This document shows, in pieces, positions 20,938 to 32,670 of a DNA stretch of 64,000 nucleotides (position 1 is the stretch's first letter; every line of letters starts with the position of its first letter). The translations under genes were made by a program, and so were the position numbers. The notes under the pieces are model-generated. The model searched no databases. It saw nothing but the letters and a program-made list of their open reading frames with translations, and was not told the DNA's origin. The DNA lies in NCBI GenBank assembly GCA_028274465.1, contig CM051455.1, positions 50,755,351 through 50,819,350 of the forward strand. The letters are read 5' to 3'. The stretch comes from Plantago ovata. Its lineage: Eukaryota > Streptophyta > Magnoliopsida > Lamiales > Plantaginaceae.

Positions 20938-23900
20938 CTCCACTTCCTCACCAACACCAACATGGTTTCTCAACAGAAGAAGACCATCATCAATCATTTC
21001 TATCCCCTCTTCTTTCTGGTCCACAATCGGGCCCACCAAAACCACTCTCGGCCCATTTACCCGCTGCTCTCCCTCACCAACACCTTTTTCCGCAGTCAGT
21101 GGGCCAGAAACCGCCGAGTCCTGTGTGAATTTGGGCCTCTCTCTTTTCTCCAAAGGACGGGTATTAATTAATTAATTAATTTTCATTAATTTTAGCTACT
21201 GTTTGTTTCTAGTAGTACTATTTCTTATGTTGAGAATGGAAATGGAACTATGAAATTAGATGAAAATGTTTTCTGTTTATTTTATCCGTTTCGTATTGTA
21301 ATGTGCGTTGATTATGAATTGCATTTGTATGGGAATTCAGAATCTAGACAGTTGTGTAATTTGTGTGGGTGTGGCAAGTTATGTGATGATGAGAGCTGGA
21401 TTGAACTTAATTAGGTTTAGCTGGATTCGAGAAGCTAAGGAAGTTCGAAACTTATGTCGAGTATCGAGTTACATGAGCCTCGACTTGTTCCTATTGTTGT
21501 GTAGCTAGCTTAGTAGTACAGTCAAATCATAGTGAAGTAGATTTCGAGCTCATTGTAAACCGTGTTTGAGAATGTGTTTTGCACACCTAGATTAGTGAAT
21601 ATAGGAATATATGTGTGTGTGCATTCATGTACTACGCTGCAATTTATGATTACGTCTCCAATTTTCGGAATTGATTAATAAAAAATAAAGGATGTACAAG
21701 GAACTCCTAGACGAACGATCATAACTACTAAGTTACGTTATTTTTTAGGAGTGATATCAACTATTTGAAAAACATTATCAGGTTAAAGATGCTCTTGCCC
21801 AGTTTGACACTGCTCTTACTTTGGAACCTAATGCACTTGAGACCCAAGCTGCTCTGTATAACAAAGCCTGCTGCCATGCCTATAGGTACAATTTCAAAAT
21901 CTTTCTCAGTCTTTTGTAGTATTATACTATCTGTATGTAGTATGTTACAAGTTTTTGATCGATCAGAACACATTTTTCGTTGACAATTCAACTTCTTGTC
22001 ATCATAAAAAATTAAACAAACGTCACTGGTTAGGAAACACTTACTATTTCGGACCCGTGAATGAGTTCTCTCATTCAACTGTTTATATCTCTGAGCACCA
22101 GACGACCTATACCAGGAATCTTATTGTTTTTTGTTTAAATTTTGAGGAAGGGGGGAAGGAAAGAAAGCTGCTGACTGTTTGCGAACTGCTTTGAAAGAAT
22201 ATGACCTTAAGTTCGGAACCATTCTGAACGATCCAGATTTAGCCTCATTCAGAGCAATGCCTGAATTCAAGGAATTGCAAGAAGAGGTTTGCTGCTTGAA
22301 CCTGATTTTTACTTCGAAGTTTATTTCTCAGTTTCTCATTATATTTAAGCTCATATCCATTTTCTAAATTGCAGGCTGTATTGGGTGGAGAGGACATAGG
22401 CTATGGCTTTCGGAGGGATCTTAAACTAATTAGTGAGGTCCAAGCACCTTTCCGTGGGGTTCGCAGGTTTTTCTACGTGGCATTTACAGCAGCTGCGGGT
22501 ATCTCATTGTTTCTTACCATACCTAGGCTATTTCTTGCGATCCAAGGGGGTGAAGGTGCTCCTGCGCTATTGGAAACTTCGGAAAATGCAGCAATCAATA
22601 TTGGAGGTAAAGAATAATTATTTCCTTTTCCTACTTGACAGAATTTGTTTTTTGTGATTCCATATGTTGGATATGATTGTGAGCATGAATAGTAAGAACT
22701 CCTTACAGAAATCAATTAAGTTTTTGACTCAGTATGGTGCAGGTATTATTGTTTTCGTGGCTTTATTTCTTTGGGACAACAAAAAGGAGGAGGAGCAAAT
22801 TGCACAAATTACACGGAATGAAACTCTATCTAGGCTGCCTCTTCGACTTTCAACCAACAGGGTTGTGGAACTTGTGCAGCTACGGGATACAGCTAGACCT
22901 GTTCGTGATGTTTTCTTCCTTAATCAGTTGTATCAGTTCTGTACTAAACCTAGGTGATGATATATTTTATTAACTATCATAGGTTATTTTGGCCGGCGAT
23001 AAGGAGACAGTTTCTGCTGCCATGCGTAAAGCTGAGAGGTTTCGAACTGAGCTTCTAAGACGAGGAATTATATTGGTTCCTATCATATGGGGTCAGGGAC
23101 GCAAAGAACCGCAAATGGAGAAGAAAGGCTTCGGCCTTTCTTCAAAAGCAGCTGCTTCTCTTCCATCTATAGGAGTAAGATTGCAATTCCTCTCACATAC
23201 ACATGGCATCAGTTTTCTCCTTAATGCAGCTACTCCTATCTTCATATGTTTCTGTGTGACATGTAGAAAATCTAAGAAGTTCTTTTTTGGATATTTTGCT
23301 TCTGAGCAAGCTGCAGACACCAAGAATGATAAATGAAACTGATTAGTATTACTTCTACCATCTGCATTTGCAACACTTCCTTTTTAAGCTTCTACTTCAC
23401 CTTTTATGTTAAAAACAGCCAAGAAATTCAACTTCTTAAATTACTAGCTTATATTGCTTAGTTTAAGCACTTCATGAAAAGCATAAAATATTACATCACT
23501 CACCTAGCAAGATGCACGAGAGCCACTTTGTCGCTCACATTTTCTGAAGTGTGCCCGTTCGCAGTTCCAGAATAGCACATAGTATTTGTTTGTCTATCTG
23601 TTTCACACTTTTGTTTCCCGTTATTGTATGGGTGCTATTGACATATGATCTCCTGGTTCCGTGTAGGATGATTTTGATAAAAAAGCTCAATCAGTAGTCA
23701 CGAAATCAAAAATTAAAGCAGAGATCCGATACCGAGCAGAAGTTGTATCAGCGGCTGAATGGGAAAGGTTGTTAGCTTTTTGCTATTTTGTTACTACCAC
23801 TACTTTTGCATCAATGCCTTCATTCTGCTACCATGACTAGAAAATAATGTCTCTTGCTTTCAACCTGCTTGTATTTTTTTACTTCACTGCTATTTATAAT

Positions 23901-24215
23901 TTCTCTATATGCATAGGTGGATTAAGGACCAACAAAAGTCTGAAGGCATAACCCCAGGGGAAGATGTATACATTATTCTCCGTCTAGATGGTCGTGTGAG
24001 AAAATCAGGACGGGTTAGTGACCTTATTTCTTATCACATATTCTTTGTGTTTCTATACTCTTGCATGAGACAGTACATCTATACTTGAGCAGTATTATTG
24101 ACTGTACTGATGAAATATGTTACGGCATTACTCTTCTCAGGGAATGCCTGATTGGCAAGAAATCATAAAGGATATACCGGCAATGGACGATTTTTTAAGC
24201 AAGCTAGAAAGATAA
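20879..24215 (+). CDS. LPA1: LOW PSII ACCUMULATION 1 (LPA1), chloroplast PSII assembly factor
   Basis: Thylakoid membrane protein needed for efficient photosystem II assembly (Arabidopsis LPA1, Chlamydomonas REP27). Nine exons: 20879-21160, 21782-21885, 22151-22286, 22375-22606, 22743-22900, 22983-23174, 23667-23767, 23917-24013 and 24141-24215, joining in frame to 458 residues. Residues 1 to about 75 are rich in Ser, Thr and Pro with few acidic residues, as in a chloroplast transit peptide. A TPR-like part follows (about 80-150: ESCVNLGLSLFSKGR, ALAQFDTALTLEPNALE, ALYNKACCHAY). Two membrane segments lie near 206-223 and 249-262, and the C-terminal LPA1/REP27 region runs to GMPDWQEIIKDIPAMDDFLSKLER. 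The exon 5 donor (GTTCGT at 22901) is weak. Exon 3's acceptor lies in a G-run and could shift. Identification rests on recalled family similarity. Confidence 0.9.
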
Positions 24216-24216
24216 T

Positions 24217-24291
24217 GGAATATCAAGTTTGCACAGTCCAAGCTTCAAGATTCATTCATTAGAATATCAAGTTTGCACAGTCCAAGCTTAC
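24217..24291 (+). repeat. Tandem repeat in LPA1 3' UTR
   Basis: The phrase GAATATCAAGTTTGCACAGT plus CCAAGCTT occurs twice, separated by about 17 bases, just after the LPA1 stop codon. It is a recent short duplication. Confidence 0.7.
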
Positions 24292-25910
24292 AGTTTCACT
24301 GATTAACGTATATGTTGAGGTTTGTGATACTTTTTCAAGTATTAGTTTCTCAATTTGAGTGAAAAACGAAAACTGATTTCTTCATATCTTCTTCAGTCTG
24401 GTTATGTGTCCTTGAATGAAAGAAAAATGCAGTATGCCATTTATACCACCTCTTTGTTTACGTTGTTAACTTGTTATTAGAATGAGGACATCATCCCTCA
24501 AAAGGTCTTCGTGAGGGAAGATGGTTATCAAACTTATACGACCATTGGTTCAAAATTTATTACATAAAGCTTAGATTATAGAGTTTTTTTTTTGGAACAG
24601 AGTTGATTATAGAGTTGATTATGGAGTAAACCCATTAATTTTCAGGACAGCTGGTACATTTAGAAACCCGCAAAAGTGACTCTTTTTGCTGTTCTTTCAT
24701 TTGCTTGTATGAGGTTGTATTGTATCAGTGCGGACCAAGGACTTGAATGTGGGGCCGTGGGAATGAGAAATTTATATATATATGGGCGTACTATCTCGGA
24801 ACTTTTAACAGTCAAAATTTTAAAATATTAAAAGTATCACGTAAAAAAAATAATTTTCAAATTTTAAGGGAGTATCGGACGTACATTTATTTATTTATTA
24901 TTATTTTTTTTTTAAAGTTCAAAGACTACACTTCTTCTTCTATACCAATCACACCTATATCAACCCGACACCTTTCCTTCCGTACTCCACTCAGCACTCG
25001 AATGCACCACCTTATAACTCCTGAATTATTATTATTATTATGCACCCTTGGTCCCTATAGTGGGAAAGTATTTTTGAAACAGTGTTTGTTTGTTTGTTTG
25101 TTTATTCATTGGATTTAGAGGAAAGCATGTGGAAAATTTACTTATATTGATGCAGAGATAGTATTGATAGATGCACTGCGTCTTTGGGGGTTCCAACTTC
25201 TTCCGGCAAATCTTGCATTTGAATACGAGCTTTAATTTTCTCTCCTTTTCTAACAATCTTTGTTTTATTAATTAAATAAATAAATAGATAGATACTCTAT
25301 TGTCTCCCTCAATAAAATGTTTATATATGAATTTGGCCACCACCTGTTACCACCACCGCAATTTCTAAATTTTGTGGGTTTAAACTCCATTACTATAATT
25401 TAGTTATCGAGTATCGGCAAATGTGTCAACTAAGTGAGTACTATATTAGTTCTATATTTGTCTTGTGGTAGTAATCGGAGTACTAACATATGTTTTTGTT
25501 TTAAATGTGAACACCCAATGTAAATGTATATAGTTTAGTTTGTGTTGCACTATACAACATATATAAATATACTTCACATATAATTTAGATTCCAAGGCTG
25601 AACAGACACGACATGAACACAATAGTAGTACTAGTACAGCACTTGCCCCCTTGCCTCAACATATCAAGTATTTTCACATGGCAGAAAATAGACAAAGAAA
25701 GGAAGTGATAAATTAGGAAAGTGGCAATTGAGTAAATACAATGAAAACCAAACCCAATAAGTCAACTCCCATGAAGAGCACATTTAAAATGTCCCGCTCA
25801 GTTTAGCTTTTAATTCCATTTTCAGTTTCACAACAAACTCTTGTTTGCTTGTTTTTGCTCTCTTTACCATTTTCTTCAAACGACAAAAACCATTTTCCCC
25901 AAACTCATAA
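24292..25910. other. Intergenic, RALF upstream region
   Basis: AT-rich with simple repeats (TTTG and ATT runs near 25030-25110). No gene supported. The last few hundred bases are the promoter of the RALF gene; no confident TATA box was assigned. Confidence 0.5.
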
Positions 25911-26264
25911 ATGATGACCAACTCTCACTTTCTCCGCCACCTTCTCTCCGCCGTCATGCTAGCAGCGTTCTTCCTCCTTGCCACCGGCAGCGAGTTCACC
26001 TGGACAGCAACAACCGCAATGATCAACAAGCCGGTTGATTGCCAAGGAACTGTGGCAGATTGTACGGCAGATGTGTTCGACATAGAGACCGAATTCAACC
26101 GGCGTATTTTACAGGGGACGGAGAGGTACATTAGCTACGGTTCGTTGCAGGCTAACAATGTGCCATGTTCTAGGAAAGGCGCCTCGTATTACAACTGCCA
26201 ACCAGGCGCGGAGGCCAATCCGTATGAGCGGACCTGCTCTGCTGCGACGCAGTGCCGGAGTTGA
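25911..26264 (+). CDS. RALF signalling peptide precursor (RALF1/23/33-like)
   Basis: Secreted peptide hormone precursor; mature RALFs bind FERONIA-type receptor kinases and raise apoplastic pH, restraining growth and modulating immunity. Single exon, 117 residues. A signal peptide is clear (hydrophobic core about residues 11-25, ending near ATGS). The propeptide has a CQGTVADC pair (Cys44, Cys51). The subtilase S1P site RRIL is at 64-67, followed by the mature peptide of about 50 residues with YISYGSL (73-79), the receptor-binding motif, and four cysteines (86, 96, 109, 115) that form two disulfides in the family. PYERTCSAATQCRS is the usual ending. Two ATGs are adjacent at 25911 and 25914; the first is used. 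Intact, with no intron, as is typical. Confidence 0.95.
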   Translation: MMTNSHFLRHLLSAVMLAAFFLLATGSEFTWTATTAMINKPVDCQGTVADCTADVFDIETEFNRRILQGTERYISYGSLQANNVPCSRKGASYYNCQPGAEANPYERTCSAATQCRS

Positions 26265-27282
26265 GTTTCTTCGTTTTCTCCGCTGTGTGCTTGGTAGGAA
26301 ATTGCTATTGGCAGTCGTTGTCTGAGAATGTGGATTGACAGTAGTGGAAAATGGTTGCCAATAGCACTTTGCCATGTGTGTGTATTTGTAGCCTGTAGGA
26401 GACTAGTTGGAAATTTGGAATTAATAAGGTGCCTAGTTGTAATAATTAAGTTTTTCGCGTTTGAAATTGAAATCTCTGATTAAATCTGCGTTATCTATGC
26501 ATCACCTTAGTCCGTAATTATACATTGCGTTATATATAATCATCTCCTAGTCATTTCATTTCTGATTTAGTCTTGATAAGCATCCTTTGGTAAAGTTCAT
26601 TGGTTTTAGTTCATCGTTTGATAACCAATGACAGATTTTGGCTCTGATTTAGATTTTGGTAAATCAGAGGATGAACTAGTTATTAAGTTGATTATTGGTC
26701 GTATCCTTTGGTAAATTTTAGTAAAGCTGAGTATCTAATGGCATAGAGTTTTAGTTCATCCTTTGCATAAGGGAAAGGAGAGATAATGCAGGCTTATTGC
26801 ATAGATTTTGGCTCTGATTTGGCCGTGCTGTGTGTAAATTGTTTTGCTATGAATTGATAATCGCTTCTTCCTTGTTATGTATTGTGTCATAACTCAGAAG
26901 GCAGCAAGTTCAGCAGAAAATTGGATCTAGTGATATTGAGAAGAGTATCATATTGATTCAGATGCCTAGCTAACAAGCACAGAGCATTGTTTTGAAGTCA
27001 ATGAGCGCATGGATCACAATGTACAGACTGACTGGTTAGCGGGAACAATTCTATGATTTTCAAGTAAATATATAAAAAGTCATATAGCTCGATCGGGAAA
27101 CAACAGTAAACAGAATGTTGTAATAGAAATACGCTACAATAATCGAGAGAGAACGTACAATATCAGGTAAAAAAAAAAAAAAAAAAAAAAGTCTTTGAAA
27201 ATAAATAAATCATGAACTCTGGTATCAAGTGAACTATCGGTTATGCGTTGTCACATGTCACAACTAATGCACAACTGGAGGT
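26265..27282. other. Intergenic, RALF 3' flank
   Basis: No gene seen. The phrases TTTAGTTCATC and TTTTGGCTCTGATTT each recur between 26600 and 26820, hinting at small local duplications. A poly(A) run lies at about 27170-27190. Confidence 0.5.
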
Positions 27283-28294
27283 TTACGGAATCAGTTTCGA
27301 CAACTGCTCCCTGATCTTAGTTTGATCATTGTTTTCGTGTTCTACTACCACAACAACCATCTTCTTTATGTTTTTCGCATTCTTCAAAATCAACTCTGCC
27401 AAACAAACCACACATTCATCTCCCTCATAGAGAAAAAAATTTGACTTCCTTGAGGTAAGGCAGGGCATAGGCTTCCTTAACATGGTCCTGCTCTTGATAG
27501 TAATTGCTCCAATGCATATGTATGATGAGAGATTCAACAGATGGCAGCAATTGAAGTAACACCAGTATATCTTTATTCGAAGACCAATTACGAGTAAAGG
27601 ACAACTGAAGTTCTTTCAACTGAGATAAGGCCGGGAAACCAAGTCCATATTTGGATGAATGTACCAGGGCCTTGAAACAATGACAACAAACTTTAATTAT
27701 ATTAGTCAAAACACACAAGCACACAAATGATATATTAAGATACAATATATTTAGCTAGCTAGTTACCTCAGCAACTTGACCTGATAAATGTAAGATGTTT
27801 ATCTTCGGAAATCTCTTTAATATTCTGTGCGCTTTCGAAACATAAACTTCTTGGTCTCGAATGTCAGAATGCTGAAGACACAAGTGAGAAGGATGACCAC
27901 TCAGGACGTAATTTGGAAGGTAGTTTCCATCTAACTCGAGATAGGTAAGCTTCGATCCACAATTAATCTTGATTTCATACAGATCATTCAAGTCATCATG
28001 GCTTGACAAACAACATGTATAATCGATCAATTCAGGAGCGCAAATTTCCACATATTTGGCATTTGTCCATTTGCAGTTTAGGTTAAGACTTTCCAGAACA
28101 GGGAATGTCAACGATATTCGATCTGTATTAGGAAATTGCTCATTCCGTATCTCAAACTGAGAATCATATCGACCTTCAAGACAAAAATACTTGAGGTTGG
28201 CAAAACAATTCTTGGCAACTGGAACTTTCAGAACACCTGGAAACAGCAGAGTTAGTTCTATTAACGACGAGCTATTATAGAAACAGTTTCGCAT
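27283..28294 (-). pseudogene. F-box/LRR/FBD-type protein, 5'-truncated and frameshifted
   Basis: Related to plant F-box/LRR proteins with a C-terminal FBD domain, which act as substrate receptors of SCF ubiquitin ligases. Two exons can be read: 28294 down to 27767 (leucine-rich repeats, for example LIELTLLFPGVLKVP, LKYFCLEGRYDS and LTYLELDGNYLPNYV) and 27670 to 27283, joined in frame (QVAE|ALVHSS) over an intron with GTAACT and TTTCAAG borders. The FBD part is split: LPYLKEVKFF runs into a stop, but a one-base shift in a run of seven A (near 27431-27437) continues with YEGDECVVCLAELILKNAKN and KKMVVVVV. The N-terminal F-box is absent and local duplications disrupt the sequence upstream. Either a decayed gene, or the frameshift is a homopolymer sequencing error in a truncated copy. 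Confidence 0.8.
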
Positions 28295-28446
28295 ACAAGG
28301 TAAAGGAGTCTAACAACGGTACATCAAATAGTTCTATTAACGACGAGCTATTAAGAATAAGAATTCTATTTTCTTTATCTTAATTATTTTCTTAATAATC
28401 CTATTTAAGTACCAACTCAGTTACGCATACAAGGTAAAGGAGTCTA
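28254..28446. repeat. Local duplications at the broken F-box gene 5' end
   Basis: Two words are each present twice: AGTTCTATTAACGACGAGCT (plus ATTA) at 28254-28277 and 28330-28353, and CGCATACAAGGTAAAGGAGT (plus CTA) at 28290-28312 and 28424-28446. The spacing differs, so the second copy has gained an AT-rich insert. Confidence 0.8.
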
Positions 28447-29264
28447 ATTCGGAAAGAATTAATATTGTCTCCCAACTAATTTATTTATTTAAATAATTAT
28501 TTACTTCCTTTTTAAAATACACAACGTGAATAACTAAATATCACACGCAAAAAGACCAACTCTTTAAAGTCGGCTAGGGTTTTAATCGGGTGGGGTGGAT
28601 GGAACCCAATTCATACCCGCAAATAACCCGACCAGTTGGAAACCGCCACTCTGTTCAAATCCGACCGGGACCTTATCTAGTACATGTAACAAGTTTTGAA
28701 GAAATCAATTCATTAGCAGTAGATCTTAGTAGTATCACAATCTAATGATCAATGTAAATACGTACAACATAATGGTTGGTCGGTTCACGTCTATTAATTT
28801 AATTTACTAATTTTAATTTGACAATGTAATATTTTTGTTATTTTTAATAATTTTTTAACTAATAAATATTAAATTGTAATATATTGTATATTTAAAATAG
28901 TGAAGTGTAACTTTTTATATCTCAGGTAAGAGGAATTGTAAGTTGAATAATAGTTTAAATATTAGAAAGTGTATTTTTTTTCCCTTCATTTAAAGAATAT
29001 AAATGTCAACACAAATGAGTGAAATTACATAACTCAAAAGAAAGATTTCAAAATCGCAAAACTGGGTACAATAATCAAACACATTTACAACTTTACGATA
29101 CTTTTAAATTTTTATGCCAGTTGTATTTTCTAGGGGTAAAGTAGTAGAAGAATATAAACATATCACATATTTTATTTACTTTAAGGCGCTCTACCAATTA
29201 GTCTTATTTGTTTTTATATTTTATCATTTGAATACTACCACAATTTTTTTTACATATTAGTCTC

Positions 29265-29450
29265 TCTAGTTTTAGTACCCAGGTACTTGAATTTTAGTAC
29301 CCCACTACTCATGGTAGGTAAAACTTGTATTTGATTACCCAACATTTAGTATTCTCTAATTTTGTTACCCGGGTACTTAAGTTTTAGTACACGACACGTA
29401 GTATCACTAGTTTTAGTGCACAATACTGGTATTTTAGTACCCGTGTACTT
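29265..29450. repeat. Repeats of TTTTAGTACCC / GGTACTT
   Basis: The words TTTTAGTACCC, TTTAGTACAC and GGGTACTT(A/G)A recur some six times with irregular spacing of 15-40 bases, partly as inverted pairs (TACCCAGGTACTTG, TACCCGGGTACTTA). No gene or known element was recognised. Confidence 0.55.
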
Positions 29451-29904
29451 CTTTTTTTTCTTCTTTTTAACCAGTCAGTCTAAAAGTGAGACCAAATGGT
29501 AACTAATGAGACTGAATTATAAAATATTTTATGGTGTGATTCACTTGGTAAGTAGGTCCAATTTATTTGAGCATTTGAAAAAAAAACAAAAAAAAAAAAA
29601 AACTATTTACTTTACACTGCCGAAAACGGAACCAAACAATGCGTTTTAAAAAATACTCTACGTCTCTACCCACCCATACGTTTTAGTATCAATACCAAAC
29701 GGTGTGTTTTGAAAACAAACGTGGTCAATTTGGTTAAAACACATGTGGTCAATTTTGGTTTAAAACGCATAAAAACGGAGGAAGGATTTAGTCCGAACAA
29801 CGGAAGAGTGAAACCGGAGGAGTTGACGAAATGGGAAGTGTATTCCCACCAATCAGGCCTAATAAATTAATAATGTTATGTTTAGGTGTTATTCAAATGG
29901 CAAG

Positions 29905-29990
29905 CTGGTTTGTCAACGAGGCCTACCTCAATTGGATAGGTTGAGGTGCCATGACTCTAAAGGTCATGAGTTTAATTTTCGCTAAGTGTG
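29905..29990 (+). mobile_element. Possible tRNA-derived SINE fragment
   Basis: ACCTCAATTGGATAGGTTG resembles an A box and GGTCATGAGTTTAATTTT a degenerate B box about 30 bases on, the spacing expected of a polymerase III promoter. No intact tRNA fold, poly(A) end or target duplication was identified. Confidence 0.35.
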
Positions 29991-31436
29991 TTTTCTTTTT
30001 TAATCGGCTAAAATTTTATTATTAATAATAACACGAGTATAAGAAATACTCGTGATAAGATACTCAAAATAGAGTGTAACACCCACACCGCAGGAAGACT
30101 TACAAATAAACGAACCGCCCGAAGGCCTAATAGAGAGGCAACACCCGCTTATCAATTCTCGCCAAGTGCGTGATTATTTATAACTTATTACTAGCTTTGT
30201 AATGGTCTTTGTACTACTTGTGAAATTGTAATAGTTCGATGAACTATTATAGAATGATGTATAAGTTGACGATGTACGACTAGAAAAACAAAATGCTAAG
30301 TTGTTTTTGAAAATTCATTTCAATTCAATTTAAATTAGTCCATATCAATTTTAATCCAATTCATATTTAAATAATTGACGGAGTAGTAGACCTGATCAAT
30401 TTTGTAGTCATTGGGGCTATTTCCCTGTTTTTGAATGTTGGCATTTATTTATCTTGTATTAGGACTTGCGCCGCACGTATAACGTGTGAAGCGTTCTCAT
30501 TGTTGAAGTGTATCTTTTTGAAGTTGTCATTTTATTAAAATTATTGGTAATCATTATCTAAATATATTATGCACAATGTCATAATATATATACCAATGAA
30601 TTGTGGGTTTACCTTTTAAATTGGGTATAAAAATATAGAGAAATAAGATATACGGAATTTTTCTGCTTTAAAGTTGAATTTCAAGTCCTAACAACGGTAC
30701 ATCAAATTTGGGAGAAGATGTTTGCAATTACGTAATATATACTTTTTTTTTTTTCCTTTTTGTGTTTATTAATTTGGATTTCTTACATTGAATCTAGTAC
30801 TACTAATCATCAAAGTCGATGTGTTACAAAACTTTTTGCGATAGAACTACCGTTATCGAAAAATTTAAGCCCAGAGTTTGTAAAGTACCCAAAGATATTT
30901 AATTAAATAATATAAAAGGATTATAAATAATATAAAAGGATTAGAAATAAAAAAAGCCAAAAAAAGGGATAAAATCGAAAAAGAGAGAAAAAATAGCTAA
31001 ATTGTGAAAAATTAGGAATTAGGAGAGTGAGCTACAATTTCTCCTTATTCGTTTATTATTAGACGCTAATTTATCTTGTATTCGTAAAGTGTTTGTATCC
31101 ATTTTCATACTTCATAGACAGAAGGCGTTTGTATAAATTTTACTGTACTTCTTTTTATTCTCATGGGTAAAAACATTCGAAGATGGGTAGAGATCAGGGG
31201 ATCATGTGAATTCGGGGTCAAGTAAACAAGGAATTAAACTAAAAATAGAAAAAAAACAAAATTCACTCCTTTAATTCTAATAAGGAACTTTTATTGATTT
31301 CACTAATTAAAACACCAGGGTAAAAACATATTATAGTATGCTTCTTTTTAAAAAAAAAAAAAACAAAAACAAAAATACCAGGGTAAACAAACAAACTTCT
31401 CTAAACATTCTCCTAGACAAGTACTCGTTCGGATTT

Positions 31437-31694
31437 CTAACCAACATGCGGCACGGCAGTAACAGTTTCGCCAGATTGATCGAGGATGAGAACAACCCGG
31501 TTGCAGCAAAAATCAGATGGCGGTGCAGCAGCTCTAGCCCAAGTTATGATAAACACGCTTGGATTCTCATTTTGTATGATCCTCTCAGCATCAGGCGATT
31601 TCGCACCAACAAGTTCAGGCCATGCAACCTTAGCACCACCTAAGTTGCAACAGCCGAGGTTAGAGCATGACCCGCCTTTGGTATCACAAGACAT
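31437..31694 (-). CDS. Potato inhibitor I family protease inhibitor, copy A
   Basis: Small serine protease inhibitor of the potato type I family, usually defensive. 85 residues, no signal peptide, so presumably cytosolic. The N-terminus is Cys-rich (Cys3, 10, 15, 16); the family core starts at VAWPELVGAK (23-32), runs through ERIIQNENPSV (37-47) and ends in the usual V-P-H-V-G tail. The binding loop, around ARAAAPPSDF (53-62), is unlike the common G-T/S-P-V-T form and has two prolines near the expected scissile bond. NRV (65-67) after the loop is typical. Copy B (44771-45028) is very similar. A Copia retrotransposon begins 28 bases upstream of the ATG and has moved the ancestral TATA box to 36483-36489, so this copy may not be expressed normally. 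Confidence 0.87.
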   Translation of the reverse strand: MSCDTKGGSCSNLGCCNLGGAKVAWPELVGAKSPDAERIIQNENPSVFIITWARAAAPPSDFCCNRVVLILDQSGETVTAVPHVG

Positions 31695-31721
31695 TCTTGC
31701 TAGCTTCTCTTTAGTTGTGTA

Positions 31722-32547
31722 TGTAAGTGTTGCTGTTTACGGAGGTTGACCTGTAGGTTTACCTAGAGGTTCACTCAACCCCGTATTACTGGAAACAGAG
31801 CACTTTACCGCCTTTTATTGTTTTACCTATTCTAACACTAATTGTTCCACAGCTGTAGTTGTTTTACTTGTGCAGAAAGTTTATTAGAACGTGGAAACTA
31901 TCAGAATTCAAGAAGAAAGACTTATTCAAGGAAGAACTCTAAAAGTAAATCAAGTTCTAAAAAGACAAGGAGTCTTACATGAAGAAGGCGTTTCCTAGTA
32001 GAAGACTAAAGATCAAAACGTCCAGATTCATTCACACGTTTCCTAAAGGATTTCGAACTAAGCCTTATCTACCACTATATATATGGAGCATCGACATAAG
32101 AGAGATTACGACACAAGAGCAGAAAGTTCAGTTTATAGAGTTATAGTTTTATAGTTTTATTTGTGTCTTTTACACTAGTTTATATTCTAGCCTTCTCTAA
32201 CAACGTATTGAAGGAAGAATAGGTAGATTGGTTTCTATATCATCTTATAGGTGACTAGTGTTGTTTTTCTAGGATAGATATTGAGAGTATACAGTGTTGT
32301 ACGAACAAGATCTTTTCTAGTTGTTTTTCTGCCTTGACTGGGCATTCAAGAAGCTTGCCAAAGCTGCTTGAAAAATTCCAAACACAGGTTTTTCTTTACA
32401 TTCCGCTGTGCTTTACTTTATATATATTATTTGTGTTTGTTAATCTTCAGGTTGACGCAGGTGTTCACTGAACCCCGTAGTCAATCCAGGACCTACTGGC
32501 TGGTAATTTGTATCTAAAGCAAGTTATACCGATCCTACATTTTTTCA
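31722..32547 (+). repeat. 5' LTR of the Copia element
   Basis: Direct repeat of 35609-36437. It contains CACTATATATATGGAGCATC (near 32072), a likely TATA region for the element's own transcription. The primer-binding site follows at about 32549. Confidence 0.93.
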
Positions 32548-32670
32548 ATTGGCATCTAGAGCTTGTTACTTTTCTTAAAGTAATTGTTTTAGGTATATAT
32601 GACGGATCCAGCCAAAGAGGGAAGACTTCAAGATGGTTTATTTTATATTTTTTGAAAGAGGAATACTTCC

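Larger units (their letters stand above)
28447..31436. other. AT-rich intergenic region
   Basis: About 3 kb with no supported gene. It contains a TAGTACC-rich stretch (29265-29450), a possible SINE fragment (29905-29990), a 20-base word shared with 28310-28329 (at 30688-30707), and, from about 31040, the 3' flank of the protease inhibitor gene, which is duplicated at about 44390-44760 and 55505-55845. Confidence 0.5.

Noticed and set aside
29905..29990. A functional tRNA gene
   Set aside because: A- and B-box-like words are present but the cloverleaf does not fold; at most a SINE fragment.
31338..31749. Plus-strand frames over protease inhibitor copy A
   Set aside because: Antisense shadows; the minus frame has the family motifs. 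The same applies at 44732-44977.
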